Below, piece after piece: positions 15,180 to 23,842 of a stretch of DNA of 32,929 nucleotides (position 1 is its first letter; the number at the start of each line of letters is the position of its first letter). The stretch spans positions 1-32,929 of the forward strand of contig CATXXF010000023.1 in assembly GCA_958403395.1 (NCBI GenBank). Direction: 5' to 3'. The notes below the pieces were generated by a model. The model did no database searches and was not told where the DNA came from. It saw only the letters and a program-made list of their open reading frames with translations. The position numbers were made by a program, and so were the translations under genes. The DNA comes from an uncultured Collinsella sp. (GTDB taxonomy: Bacteria; Actinomycetota; Coriobacteriia; Coriobacteriales; Coriobacteriaceae).

Positions 15180-16778
15180 CTACTCCCATTCGATCGTCGC
15201 GGGCGGCTTAGACGTGATGTCGTAGCACACGCGGTTGGCGCCGGGGACCTCAGCAACGATGCGGCCGGAGATGCGGGCCAGGACGTCGTAAGGCAGTTTG
15301 GCCCAGTCGGCGGTCATGGCATCGCTGGACTCGACGGCACGCAGGATGATCGGACGCTGGTAGGTGCGCTCGTCGCCCATAACGCCGACTGACTTAATGT
15401 CGGGCAGAACCGCGAAATACTGCCAGCAGCTGTGCTCGGAGTTGCGCTCGCCGGTCTGCTCAAACAGACGCTGATTGTAGGCATCCAGCTCCTCGCGCAC
15501 GATGGCGTCGGCGTTCTTGAGGATCTCGAGCTTCTCCTTGTCGACCGCACCGATGATGCGGATGGCAAGACCCGGGCCCGGGAAGGGCTGGCGGAACACG
15601 ATGTGACCCGGCAGGCCCAGTGCCAGACCAAGTGCACGGACCTCGTCCTTAAAGAAATGATCGAGCGGCTCGATGAGGTCGAAGTGCACGCCCTCGGGGA
15701 ACGGGATCAGGTTGTGGTGGCTCTTGATGGTGGCCGTCTTGCCGCCCGTCTTGCGAGCGCCGGACTCGATGATGTCGGGGTAGATGGTGCCCTGAGCCAG
15801 GTACTTGACCGGCTTGCCATCGGTCTCGAGCTGCTGCGCCACGGCGAAGAACTCTTTCCAGAACTGCGTACCGATGATGCGGCGCTTCTCCTCGGGCTCG
15901 GTCACGCCAGCCAGAAGCTCGGCATAGCGATCCTCGGCGTGAACATGGATAAAGTCGACGTCAAACTGCTTGGTGAAGACCTCCTCCACCTGCTCGGGCT
16001 CGCCCTTGCGCAGCAGGCCGTGGTTGATGAACACGCAGGTCATCTGCTTGCCCACGGCACGGGCGCCCAGGGCGGCCACGACGGAGGAGTCGACGCCGCC
16101 GGACAGGGCCAGAATCACGCGGTCGTCGCCGACCTTCTCGCGGAACTCGGCCGTCATGGTCTCGACCAGGTTGTCCATGCTCCAGTTGGGCTCCAGGCCG
16201 CAGATCTCAAACAGGAAGTTGCTCAGCAGCTGCTGACCATACTCGGAATGCTTGACCTCGGGGTGGAACTGCGTGGTGAAAATCTTGCGCTCGACGCACT
16301 CCATGGCGGCAACCGGGCACACGTCGGTGCTGGCGGTAACGGTAAAGCCCTCGGGCACCTCGGAAACGGCGTCGCGATGGCTCATCCACACAGTCTGCTC
16401 CATGGGCGTGGAGTTAAAGAGCTTGGCGCCGGCAGTGCGCGTAATAGTGGCGCGGCCGTACTCGCCCACCTCGGAGTGGCCGACCTTGCCGCCGAGCGTC
16501 ACGGCCGTGATCTGATGGCCGTAGCAGAAGCCCAGGACGGGAAGGCCCAGGTCAAAGATGGCAGGATCGATGGACGGAGCGTCCTCGGCGTACACGGAGG
16601 CCGGGCCGCCAGAAAGGATGAGCGCGGAGGCGTTCATATCGCGAATCTCGTCGGCCGAGATGTCGCAGGGGACAATCTCGGAATACACGTTGAGGTCGCG
16701 GACGCGACGGGCAATGAGCTGACCGTACTGCGCACCAAAGTCGAGTACGAGGACCTTTGCGGAAGCCTTTTGATCCAT
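15180..16778 (-). CDS. guaA: GMP synthase (glutamine-hydrolysing)
   Basis: A 532-residue bifunctional enzyme that converts XMP to GMP using glutamine and ATP. The class I glutaminase domain (1-200) has SGGPASVY and the nucleophile Cys85 in GFCYGHQ, with the His-Glu pair in HPEVKHSE. The ATP pyrophosphatase domain starts with the P-loop LALSGGVDSSVVAAL. The dimerisation domain ends in the canonical RVCYDITSKPPATIEWE. ATG 16778 is chosen because it follows GAGGGGGAAACC and gives the family N-terminus MDQKASAKVLVLDFGAQY. The longer open frame upstream is chance. No purine riboswitch is evident in the leader. Confidence 0.97.
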   Translation of the reverse strand: MDQKASAKVLVLDFGAQYGQLIARRVRDLNVYSEIVPCDISADEIRDMNASALILSGGPASVYAEDAPSIDPAIFDLGLPVLGFCYGHQITAVTLGGKVGHSEVGEYGRATITRTAGAKLFNSTPMEQTVWMSHRDAVSEVPEGFTVTASTDVCPVAAMECVERKIFTTQFHPEVKHSEYGQQLLSNFLFEICGLEPNWSMDNLVETMTAEFREKVGDDRVILALSGGVDSSVVAALGARAVGKQMTCVFINHGLLRKGEPEQVEEVFTKQFDVDFIHVHAEDRYAELLAGVTEPEEKRRIIGTQFWKEFFAVAQQLETDGKPVKYLAQGTIYPDIIESGARKTGGKTATIKSHHNLIPFPEGVHFDLIEPLDHFFKDEVRALGLALGLPGHIVFRQPFPGPGLAIRIIGAVDKEKLEILKNADAIVREELDAYNQRLFEQTGERNSEHSCWQYFAVLPDIKSVGVMGDERTYQRPIILRAVESSDAMTADWAKLPYDVLARISGRIVAEVPGANRVCYDITSKPPATIEWE

Positions 16779-16968
16779 GGTTTCCCCCTCTTGTTGGCGG
16801 GGAGCCGGTGCCCACCCGCGTGAATGAACGAAAATAACTTCCATAGTGTACACGTTTATATGTGGTTTCTCGTCCCTCGCAGCCATCAGCGCACGGCAAA
16901 CGCACGACCTGGGCCCCTATTTGACGGCAATTGAAGTGTTACCAGACGTTACAGATGATGTAATACGT

Positions 16969-16998
16969 TTGAACATTCGACGCCCTGTGCCACAATAC
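16969..16998 (+). promoter_or_regulatory. Putative sigma-70 promoter of the asparaginase gene
   Basis: TTGAAC near 16970, a 16-nt spacer and CACAAT near 16992 resemble -35 and -10 boxes, about 50 nt before ATG 17048. The interval 16779-17047 shared with divergent guaA is AT-richer than its surroundings and contains no gene. Confidence 0.35.
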
Positions 16999-17047
16999 TG
17001 CCGAACGACTCCGCCCTTGCGGCGACAAATACGATAGGAATACCAGC

Positions 17048-18061
17048 ATGAAGCGCATCCTTCTCATCGCCACGGGCGGCACCATCGCATCGACCGAGGA
17101 CGGCAACGGCCTCTCCCCCGCCCTGACCGGTGAGGAGCTCGCCCAGAGTGTCCCCGAGATCTCGGGCCTCTGCGAGCTCGACGTCGTGCAGCCCATGAAC
17201 ATCGACAGCACCAATATGCGCCCGAGCGACTGGATGCGTATCCGCGACGTCATCGTCGAAGGCTATGCCGACCACGACGGCTTCGTGATTCTGCACGGCA
17301 CCGACACCATGAGCTACACCGCAGCAGCGCTTTCCTACCTGATTCAGGACAGCCCCAAGCCCATCGTGCTCACCGGCTCGCAAAAGCCCATGGGCAATCC
17401 CTTTACCGACGCCAAGCTCAATCTGTACCAGAGCCTGCTCTATGCGCTCGACGAGCACTCGCACGACGTCTCGATCGTGTTTGGCGGCGTTGCCATTGCC
17501 GGCACGCGCGCCCGCAAGCAGCGCACCATGAGCTTTAACGCGTTCATTAGCGTCAACTATCCGCCCATCGCCTATATCCGCAACGACCGCATCGTGCGCA
17601 ATGGGCTTCACGGCACGCATCAGGGCGAAAACCTGGTGCGTTTCTACGACAGCATCGACCCGCGCGTATTTGTACTCAAGCTTACGCCCGGCGTAAACCC
17701 GGGCATCCTCGACGCCCTTGCCGATAGCTACGACGCCGTGATTCTGGAGACCTTTGGCATCGGCGGTATCCCCGAGTTTGGTGAGTCGGGCGAGTCGTTC
17801 CAGGAGGCGATTTTCCGCTGGGTCGATTCGGGCCGCACCGTCGTTATGACCACGCAGGTCCCCGAAGAGGGCCTCGATCTGGGCGTTTATGAGGTCGGCC
17901 GTGCTTACGCCGATCATCCGGGTATTCTGCGCGGCGACGACATGACCACCGAGACGCTCGTGGCCAAGACCATGTGGGCACTCGGCCAGTCACGTGATGC
18001 CGCCGAGATCCAGCGCCTGTTCTACAGCCAAGTCAACCACGACCGCATCCCGATGGTGTAA
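17048..18061 (+). CDS. Type I (cytoplasmic) L-asparaginase
   Basis: A 337-residue asparaginase of the AnsA type, hydrolysing asparagine to aspartate and ammonia. The nucleophile Thr12 is in LLIATGGTIAST, and the second catalytic block is ILHGTDTMSYTAAALS with Thr85-Asp86. VLTGSQKPMG follows with the family Lys. The length matches E. coli AnsA, and there is no signal peptide. GIGGIPEFG is the conserved C-domain loop. The start follows TAGGAATACCAGC. It is divergent from guaA and convergent with the small XRE gene. Confidence 0.95.
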   Translation: MKRILLIATGGTIASTEDGNGLSPALTGEELAQSVPEISGLCELDVVQPMNIDSTNMRPSDWMRIRDVIVEGYADHDGFVILHGTDTMSYTAAALSYLIQDSPKPIVLTGSQKPMGNPFTDAKLNLYQSLLYALDEHSHDVSIVFGGVAIAGTRARKQRTMSFNAFISVNYPPIAYIRNDRIVRNGLHGTHQGENLVRFYDSIDPRVFVLKLTPGVNPGILDALADSYDAVILETFGIGGIPEFGESGESFQEAIFRWVDSGRTVVMTTQVPEEGLDLGVYEVGRAYADHPGILRGDDMTTETLVAKTMWALGQSRDAAEIQRLFYSQVNHDRIPMV

Positions 18062-18083
18062 TTCAGTTGTCGACGGGTATCCC

Positions 18084-18302
18084 CTATTCGATACCCTCGA
18101 GAAGCTCTGACACCGTCATGCCGAGTGCGGGCGCGATCTTAAATAGAACCTTGAGCGTGAAATTTGCCGTCCCATCTTCGATTCGGTCGAGGTAGGGTCG
18201 GCTGATTCCTGTCGCCACACAAAAATCAACCTTGGAGATACCAAGGTCCCTGCGTGTCTCTTCGACCCGCCTGCCAAGAATCTGTTTCGCACGTTCGTCC
18301 AT
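18084..18302 (-). CDS. Small XRE-family (HTH_3) transcriptional regulator
   Basis: A 72-residue, single-domain Cro/C1-type protein. Helices run VEETRRDLGISKVDFCVATGISRPYLDRIEDGTANFTLKVL, with VDFCVATG-ISRPYLDRIE as the helix-turn-helix, and it ends in the typical LGMTVSELLEGIE. It probably binds as a dimer to the perfect palindrome 30 bp upstream of its start and represses both itself and the divergent gene. Confidence 0.85.
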   Translation of the reverse strand: MDERAKQILGRRVEETRRDLGISKVDFCVATGISRPYLDRIEDGTANFTLKVLFKIAPALGMTVSELLEGIE

Positions 18303-18331
18303 GCAGCCGAGTTTGAAATGGAGCCGAACAT

Positions 18332-18355
18332 AAACGTAAACTATAGTTTACGTTT
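18332..18355. promoter_or_regulatory. Perfect 24-bp palindromic operator between divergent genes
   Basis: Half-site AAACGTAAACTA (18332-18343) is followed directly by its exact reverse complement (18344-18355). It lies 30 bp from the XRE start and 24 bp from the start of the divergent gene. Its position and perfect symmetry indicate a dimer-binding operator overlapping both promoters. It is the natural target of the XRE protein. Confidence 0.75.
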
Positions 18356-18378
18356 TGCCGAATACACAGGAGTTTTCT

Positions 18379-18768
18379 ATGTCGGGTTCTTCGGTCCGCA
18401 TGTACCGAGCCACGCTTCGCACAAACAGCGCGCCGCCCAAGCTCGTCGTCGTTGAAGCAGAATGCCTTTCGCCCGATGAGCGCACAGCATTTGCATTGCT
18501 ATCAAGTCGCGTCGCCGCCGTTCTGGCCCCCTGCCCGGCGCAAGGCGAACTTGCCATTCAATGCCAAACGCACGGCTGCTCGCTCAATCAGGTTGCCGTA
18601 ATCGCAACCAGCCAACGCGGCCTGCCGCTCCTTTTAGAAGCCGGCATAGCACTCGCCCTTCGCGGCGCCGGATACGAAAACGAGGCCGCCGCCGATGTAG
18701 TCTTTCAACCACGGTCGAGCGGCGGCCTCGCAGCAGCCATTGAATATGCGTGCAGGCTCGTTGCCTAG
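18379..18768 (+). CDS. Conserved-looking hypothetical protein divergent from the XRE regulator
   Basis: A 129-residue protein of unknown family. ATG 18379 is preferred over ATG 18355, because CAGGAGTTTTCT precedes it and 18355 lies in the operator palindrome. It seems soluble, with an N-terminal strand-rich part (VRMYRATLRT, KLVVVEAECLS). An Ala/Leu-rich middle (GLPLLLEAGIALALRGAGYENEA) and a C-terminal helix (LAAAIEYACRLVA) follow. There are three cysteines in the middle but no metal motif. The shared operator suggests co-regulation with the XRE gene; a toxin-antitoxin-like pair is possible but no toxin fold is recognised. Confidence 0.6.
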   Translation: MSGSSVRMYRATLRTNSAPPKLVVVEAECLSPDERTAFALLSSRVAAVLAPCPAQGELAIQCQTHGCSLNQVAVIATSQRGLPLLLEAGIALALRGAGYENEAAADVVFQPRSSGGLAAAIEYACRLVA

Positions 18769-18777
18769 AAGGACAAG

Positions 18778-19161
18778 CTAGAAACCAAAGCCAAAGCCCG
18801 TTCCGGTAATCGCCGAGTACATAAAGTAAACGTTGATCACGTTGAGGAACACACCCGTGATGCAACCGTTGCGCAGGTAGCGCTCGCACACGATGCGCGC
18901 CATGGCGGCGGAGTCATCATTGTTCTTTGCTTGACGACCGGCGGTAAAATACGTCGCCACGCCGAGCAGCAGGTTGAGCACCGGCAGCGCCAGCAGCTCG
19001 TAGCTCTTGCCCCAACGCGTCACCTCGCCTGCTGCGTTAAACTTTGTTGCCACCTCGGGACCAATGTTGGGGATAACAAACGCTGCAACCACCAGCGGAA
19101 TCACCGCGAGCACCAGCAGCGCGATGCCCATGTAGCCGGCTTTTTTGCCATATTTAAACAT
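18778..19161 (-). CDS. DUF1648-domain small membrane protein
   Basis: A 127-residue protein with three membrane segments (about 10-30, 55-75 and 100-120). The loop after the first carries the DUF1648 pattern IGPEVATKFNAAGEVTRWGKSY (family core P.HFN..G..D.W), also found in SdpI-type immunity proteins. The C-terminus is GF-rich (GTGFGFGF). It starts 11 nt after ychF, so the two form an operon. The role is unknown. Confidence 0.75.
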   Translation of the reverse strand: MFKYGKKAGYMGIALLVLAVIPLVVAAFVIPNIGPEVATKFNAAGEVTRWGKSYELLALPVLNLLLGVATYFTAGRQAKNNDDSAAMARIVCERYLRNGCITGVFLNVINVYFMYSAITGTGFGFGF

Positions 19162-19172
19162 GCGCGTCGCCC

Positions 19173-20249
19173 TTACAAGTTAAAGCGGAAGTGCACGACG
19201 TCGCCATCGGCCATGACATAGTCCTTGCCCTCAATGCGCAGCTTGCCGGCGGCCTTGGCGCCCTGCTCGCCGCCGAGCTCGATGTAGTCGTCGTAGCCAA
19301 TGACCTCGGCCTTAATAAAGCCACGCTCAAAGTCGGTGTGGATGACACCGGCGGCCTGCGGGGCGGTCGCGCCCTGACGCACCGTCCAGGCCTTGACCTC
19401 CATCTCGCCGGCCGTAAAGAACGACTGCAGGCCGAGCAGCTTGTAGGCAGCCTGAGCGAGCACGTCCAGGCCGGGCTGCTCCAGGCCCAGGCTTTCCAGG
19501 TAGTCGGCGGCGTCCTCGGGATCGAGCTCGGAAAGCTCGGCCTCGATCTTGGCGCAGATAGGCAGCGGCTTGACGCCGTCGATGGGCGCCAGGTCCTCGT
19601 TGAGCATGTCCTCGTCTACGTTGGCCACATATAGGATGGGCTTCATGGTGAGCAGGAACAGGCCCTTGGCGGCGGCACGCTCCTCATCGGTCATCTCCAT
19701 GGATGCGGCGCGCTTGCCCTCGTTGAGCCAGGCAAGCAGGCGCTTAGCGACCTCGAACTTGGGCATGAGCTCCTTGTCGCGCTTGGCCTCCTTCTCGAGC
19801 TTGGGCAGCTGCTTCTCGAGCGTGCCCATGTCGGCCAGGATGAGCTCGGTCATGATGGTGTCGGCATCGCCGGCGGGATCGACGAACTCGCCGGTGCGAC
19901 CCACCTCGCGCATAACGTTGGGATCCTTAAAGTAGCGCACGACCTCGCAGATGGCATCGGTCTCGCGGATGTTTGCCAAGAACTGGTTGCCCAGGCCCTC
20001 GCCCTCGTTAGCGCCCTTCACCAGACCTGCAATGTCGACAAACTCGACCGTCGCCGGCACAATGCGACCGGGGTTGACGATGTCGGCAAGCTTTTGCAGG
20101 CGGCTATCGGGCACATCGACGATACCCACGTTGGGGTCGATCGTGGCAAACGGGTAGTTGGCGGCAAGGCCGGTCTTTTTGGTAAGCGCGGTGAACAGCG
20201 TCGACTTGCCCACGTTGGGCAGGCCCACGATACCGATGGAAAGGGACAC
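19173..20249 (-). CDS. ychF: Ribosome-associated ATPase YchF (Obg family)
   Basis: A 358-residue YchF/OLA1 protein. SIGIVGLPNVGKST carries the P-loop, FVDIAGLVKGANEGEGLGN is the G3/switch region, and NVDE replaces the NKxD guanine motif (family form NxxE), which gives ATP rather than GTP preference. The C-terminal TGS domain ends KDYVMADGDVVHFRFNL. I start it at GTG 20249 (VSLSIGIVG) because AAAAGGAGCTGTC precedes it and the family begins MSLSIGIVG. An ATG at 20285 would add 12 residues not found in the family. Confidence 0.95.
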   Translation of the reverse strand: MSLSIGIVGLPNVGKSTLFTALTKKTGLAANYPFATIDPNVGIVDVPDSRLQKLADIVNPGRIVPATVEFVDIAGLVKGANEGEGLGNQFLANIRETDAICEVVRYFKDPNVMREVGRTGEFVDPAGDADTIMTELILADMGTLEKQLPKLEKEAKRDKELMPKFEVAKRLLAWLNEGKRAASMEMTDEERAAAKGLFLLTMKPILYVANVDEDMLNEDLAPIDGVKPLPICAKIEAELSELDPEDAADYLESLGLEQPGLDVLAQAAYKLLGLQSFFTAGEMEVKAWTVRQGATAPQAAGVIHTDFERGFIKAEVIGYDDYIELGGEQGAKAAGKLRIEGKDYVMADGDVVHFRFNL

Positions 20250-20292
20250 GACAGCTCCTTTTGGTACAGGTACTTCAAACTTCATAAGTATA

Positions 20293-20336
20293 GCGCCGCC
20301 GCAGCATCCGGGCGAATCCGGACACCGCGGCGGCGC
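20293..20336 (-). terminator. GC hairpin after the 6-phospho-alpha-glucosidase gene
   Basis: GCGCCGCCGC (20293-20302) and GCGGCGGCGC (20327-20336) form a 10-bp stem with an inner CCGG pair. On the minus strand TATACTTAT follows, a poor U-tract. It sits 40 nt after the GH4 stop and before ychF. Confidence 0.5.
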
Positions 20337-20376
20337 AAATGAAGCAGAGATGCGTAAGAGTTCGAGACAGTAGTCC

Positions 20377-21720
20377 TTACTTAAGCTCGGGCCAGAAATC
20401 CTTGTTGGCCTCGATGAGCTCGTCCAGGATCTGCTTAGCAACGCTTGCCGAAGGAATGGTCTTGGAGAGCGTGAGCGCCTGCCAGAGCTTCTGATAGCTG
20501 CCCTCGACCCAAGCCTGGACAACGAGCTTCTCAACGGAAACCTGCTGCTCCATCAGGCCCTTCTGGAACTGCGGGATCGGGCCCTGGCAGATCTTCTCAA
20601 AGCCGTTGGAGCCAACGATGCAAGGCACCTCGACCATGGCCGTCGGGTCGAAGTTGGGCACAGCACCATCGTTGGGGACGATCAGCAGGAAGCGCTCGAG
20701 CGTGTTCTCGGCCAGCGCGCAGGCAAGGTCGACGATGTAGTTGGCGTGTACGTCGGGCTCAAAGCCGCCGTCCTTGGCAGTACCCTTGGCGATGATGTCG
20801 CGGCAAGCGCCAAAGACCTTCTTCTCGCGGCCGTCCATAACCTCATTGGCGCGAGTGTAGTTGGGGTCAGACGTCTCGACAACATAGTCCGGGTACAGGT
20901 AGTACTTGAGGTAGGTGTTGGGAATCGTCTCGGGATCGACAGCATAGACATCCTTGGCCTTGCCGAAGGTGTGAATCCAGCTCTCCTCGACGTGCTGCTC
21001 CTTACCGGCCTCGTGCTCAATGCCGTCCAAGTAGCCGTTCTTTGCCATGTGCTCCTTGATCTGCGGCATGAGGTCGTTACCCTCCTTGTCGTAGATCTTG
21101 CTCCACCAACCAAAGTGGTTGAGGCCGTAGTAGCTGTACTGCAGCTCGCGACGATCCTTGATGCCGCACATACGGCTCATCTTATCCATGAGGTCGATCG
21201 GCATGTCGCAGATGTTGATGATGCGGCTGTTGGGGCGCAGCACGCGGCAAGCCTCTGCGACGATGGCCGCGGGGTTGGAGTAGTTGAGCATCCAGGCGTT
21301 GGGGCTGTACTTCTCCATGTAGTCCAGGATCTCGATGACACCGCCGATGGAGCGCATACCGTAGGCGATGCCGCCGGCGCCGCAGGTCTCCTGACCAACG
21401 CAGCCGTACTTGAGAGGAATCTTCTCGTCGAGCTCGCGCATAGCGTAGAGACCCACGCGGATGTGAGCAAGGACGAAGTCAGTACCGGTAAAAGCGGTTT
21501 CGGGGTCGGTGGTGTAGTTGAACTCAACCTCGGGGGCGTTCTCGTGGAAGTAGATCTCGCAGGCCTTTGCCACGATCTCCTGGCGCTCGGCGTTGTTGTC
21601 GTAGAAGGTCACCTTGTTGACCGGGAAGCGGTCGCGCTCCTCAAGCAGCATCAGGGCGATGCCCGGAGTGAAGGTAGAGCCACCGCCGGCAATGGTCACG
21701 GCATAGTTTTTCTTGGACAT
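20377..21720 (-). CDS. 6-phospho-alpha-glucosidase (GH4)
   Basis: A 447-residue glycoside hydrolase of family 4, which uses NAD+ and a divalent metal to cleave phosphorylated alpha-glucosides by a redox mechanism. The dinucleotide loop is VTIAGGGSTFTPG (8-20). Asn149 (YSNPAAI), Cys171-Asp172 (ICDMPI) and His202 (GLNHFGW) fall at the positions known for metal binding and acid catalysis in B. subtilis GlvA. The CDMP sequence marks alpha- rather than beta-specific members. The start is set by AGGAGGACATC. It is downstream of the EIICB gene and presumably hydrolyses its product to glucose-6-phosphate plus an aglycone. Confidence 0.93.
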   Translation of the reverse strand: MSKKNYAVTIAGGGSTFTPGIALMLLEERDRFPVNKVTFYDNNAERQEIVAKACEIYFHENAPEVEFNYTTDPETAFTGTDFVLAHIRVGLYAMRELDEKIPLKYGCVGQETCGAGGIAYGMRSIGGVIEILDYMEKYSPNAWMLNYSNPAAIVAEACRVLRPNSRIINICDMPIDLMDKMSRMCGIKDRRELQYSYYGLNHFGWWSKIYDKEGNDLMPQIKEHMAKNGYLDGIEHEAGKEQHVEESWIHTFGKAKDVYAVDPETIPNTYLKYYLYPDYVVETSDPNYTRANEVMDGREKKVFGACRDIIAKGTAKDGGFEPDVHANYIVDLACALAENTLERFLLIVPNDGAVPNFDPTAMVEVPCIVGSNGFEKICQGPIPQFQKGLMEQQVSVEKLVVQAWVEGSYQKLWQALTLSKTIPSASVAKQILDELIEANKDFWPELK

Positions 21721-21817
21721 GATGTCCTCCTCATTCTGGCCGCTTGCTCAATCCATCCCCGCACGCGGCCTGTACGGTTTGGAATTGTTACCTAGAAGTG
21801 GAGTTTTTTATCTCCAG

Positions 21818-21857
21818 AATCGGCCTTGCGGTGCATACCGGCTCTGCAAGGCCGATT
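21818..21857 (-). other. Intercistronic hairpin between EIICB and GH4 genes
   Basis: AATCGGCCTTGC (21818-21829) and GCAAGGCCGATT (21846-21857) form a perfect 12-bp stem with a 16-nt loop. No T-run follows in the direction of transcription. It probably protects or processes the mRNA rather than fully terminating it. Confidence 0.5.
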
Positions 21858-21875
21858 GTTTCGATGGACGATGGT

Positions 21876-23486
21876 TTACAGAAGACTCTCGAACTTCAGA
21901 AGACTCTCGAACTTCTCGCGAACCTGCGGGACGGTAAGGCCGATGATGACCTGGATTGACTGACCTTGGACCACCAAGCCATGCGTACCGATCGCCTTGA
22001 AGGAAGCCTCGGGTGCAACGACGCTCTTGTCCTTGACGTTAACGCGCAGACGGGTAGCGCAGTTAGTTACATCGATGATGTTATCCGTGCCACCGAGCAG
22101 ATCGAGGATGTTCTCGGCAAGCACCAAGCGCTCATCATCTTTACTCTGGGCGACCGATTTGCCAGCAGCAGCACCGCCCTGCTTTTGCTTGTAGTCGGCC
22201 TTGGACTTGAGCTCGACCTCGACGTCGTCATCCTCGCGACCGGGGGTCTTAAAGTCGAACTTGACGATCAGGAAACGGAAGACCACGACCCAAAGGGCGG
22301 TAAAGCACAGGCCGACAAGGATGGAGATGGCGTACTGCAGACCGTGTGCGGCCCAAAGGGGCAGCCAGTCCCACGAGAGCATCGAGATGATGCCGCCGTC
22401 GAAGATGCCCACGACGCCAAGGAGGTTTTGAGCCATGCAGCCAAGCGCTCCGAGCACGCAGTGGACGACGAACAGGCCAGGCGCGATGAACAGGAAGGTG
22501 AAGTCAAGCGGCTCGGTGATACCGCAAAGCATAGCGGTAAGGGTGACCGGGATCAGCAGAGCCTTGACGCGCTGCTTGCGCTCGGGTTTGGCGGTCATAT
22601 AAAACGCAATGGCGACGCCAAGCGAGCCGAAGACCTTAGTCCAACCAGGGCAGGTATAGGCAGCCCAGGGTGCGGCATCCTTAAGAGCAACGCTCGGATC
22701 GGCAGCCAGTTAGGGCAGGATGTTAGCCCAAGCGGCAAAGATGCCGCCATTGACCGCCGCGTTGTCGTAATAGAACGGCGTATAGATAAAGTGGTGAAGG
22801 CCTGTAGGAATCAGCACGCGCTCGAAGAAAGCAAAGACGCCAACGCCGAACGTACCGGCGGAAAGGATGAATCCCTGGAAGGCGGAGATAGCAGCCTGAA
22901 CATGCGGCCACACCAGGCAGGCGATAAGAGCGACCGGAACCATAACGAAGAAACCGATCATATAGATGAACACGGAGCCCGAGAACACGCCCAGCCACTC
23001 AGGAAGTTCGGTGTCGAAGAACTTGTTATGCAACATCGTGGCGATACCAGAGATAATGAGCGCGCCCATGATGCCCATATCAAGCGTTTTGATGCTTGCG
23101 ATAGTGGCAAGACCAGTACCGCTGCCTGCCTCGACAGAGTAGTCAACACCAAAGACAGGGCCCCACTGCCCCAAGATTGTGCTTACAAAGTAGTTGAAGG
23201 TAAGGTAGATGGCCAAAGCCTCCATGCAGCAGCGAGCGTTCTGCTTGTTCGCGAGCGAGATTGGCAACGCTACGCAAAACAGCAACGGCATCTGGTTAAA
23301 GAGCGTCCAACCACCCTGGAGCAGCACATTCCAGCAATCAAACCAAAGATGACCCGCTGTGGCCATCTCGCCAAAGATCGCCTCGGTGGTAAACAACGTA
23401 CCCAGGCCGACGACGATTCCGGAAAATGCGAAAAGAATTGCAGGCGTGTACATTGCACCGCCGAAACGTTGTATCTTTTGCATCAT
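21876..23486 (-). pseudogene. Alpha-glucoside PTS EIICB (GlvC/MalP-like), interrupted by an in-frame stop
   Basis: The gene encodes a glucose-superfamily EIIC (MMQKIQRFGGAMYTPAILFAFSG; about 1-410) fused to a C-terminal EIIB. The EIIB has the phosphorylated cysteine in VTNCATRLRV. The size, 536 codons, matches GlvC. A TAA at 22710-22712 (codon 259, after ANILP) cuts EIIC in the middle, and the frame continues perfectly in register (LAADPSVALKDAAPW). One C-to-T change from CAA would explain it. ATG 23486 is chosen by family similarity, with AGAGGGGG upstream; ATG 23627 is an alternative. An EIIA must come from elsewhere. Unless read through, the permease is inactive. Confidence 0.85.
21879..21914. 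repeat. 18-bp perfect tandem duplication at the 3' end of the EIICB gene
   Basis: The unit CAGAAGACTCTCGAACTT occurs at 21879-21896 and again at 21897-21914 without change. It repeats KFESLL at the protein C-terminus, in frame. Perfect identity suggests a recent slippage event. Confidence 0.9.
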
Positions 23487-23630
23487 GACGGGGAATCCCC
23501 CTCTCTTCATTCGGAGCGCTGCGGTTTTGGCTTCACTCGAGACCGCAGACGCGCCGTTTGCGTGTACCTCGTGCAATAGGACGGGTGGGCCCGCTTCCCT
23601 GACTTCTTGCGCTTCTATTTTTATCATATC

Positions 23631-23646
23631 ACTTATCTAGACAAGT
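23631..23646. promoter_or_regulatory. Putative GntR operator 1 (ACTTATCTAGACAAGT)
   Basis: A 16-bp palindrome with a single mismatch centred on TCTAGA. It sits about 145 bp before the EIICB start at 23486 and immediately before the alternative start at 23627. Its half-site ACTTGTCT recurs at 23762-23769 in front of the dehydrogenase gene. The symmetry and sequence style fit HutC/UTRA GntR proteins. Confidence 0.55.
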
Positions 23647-23761
23647 TAGCATAAATACTACGGTCGGTAAACGGTTGATTATTGGCCGTAAACGGTATAT
23701 GTCCAGTATTTCGCCTGTTAAATCTGACATAGCTGATGGCTGCATTATAAATTTCTTTTCT

Positions 23762-23796
23762 ACTTGTCTAGATGTGCTTGTCTATATCTATAGACA
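23762..23796. promoter_or_regulatory. Putative GntR operators 2 and 3 before the dehydrogenase gene
   Basis: ACTTGTCTAGATG begins at 23762, with a good left half and a weak right half. Next to it TGTCTATA (23779-23786) and TATAGACA (23789-23796) form a perfect inverted repeat with a 2-bp spacer. Both lie 47-81 bp before ATG 23843. The rest of the 23628-23842 interval is AT-rich promoter DNA without a gene. Confidence 0.6.
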
Positions 23797-23842
23797 TACC
23801 TATACTTCATTACAACATCCACCGCCACGTTAAGGAGTCACC

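Noticed and set aside
16779..17047. Purine riboswitch in the guaA leader
   Set aside because: I could not find the conserved three-way junction sequence or a terminator switch between promoter region and start.
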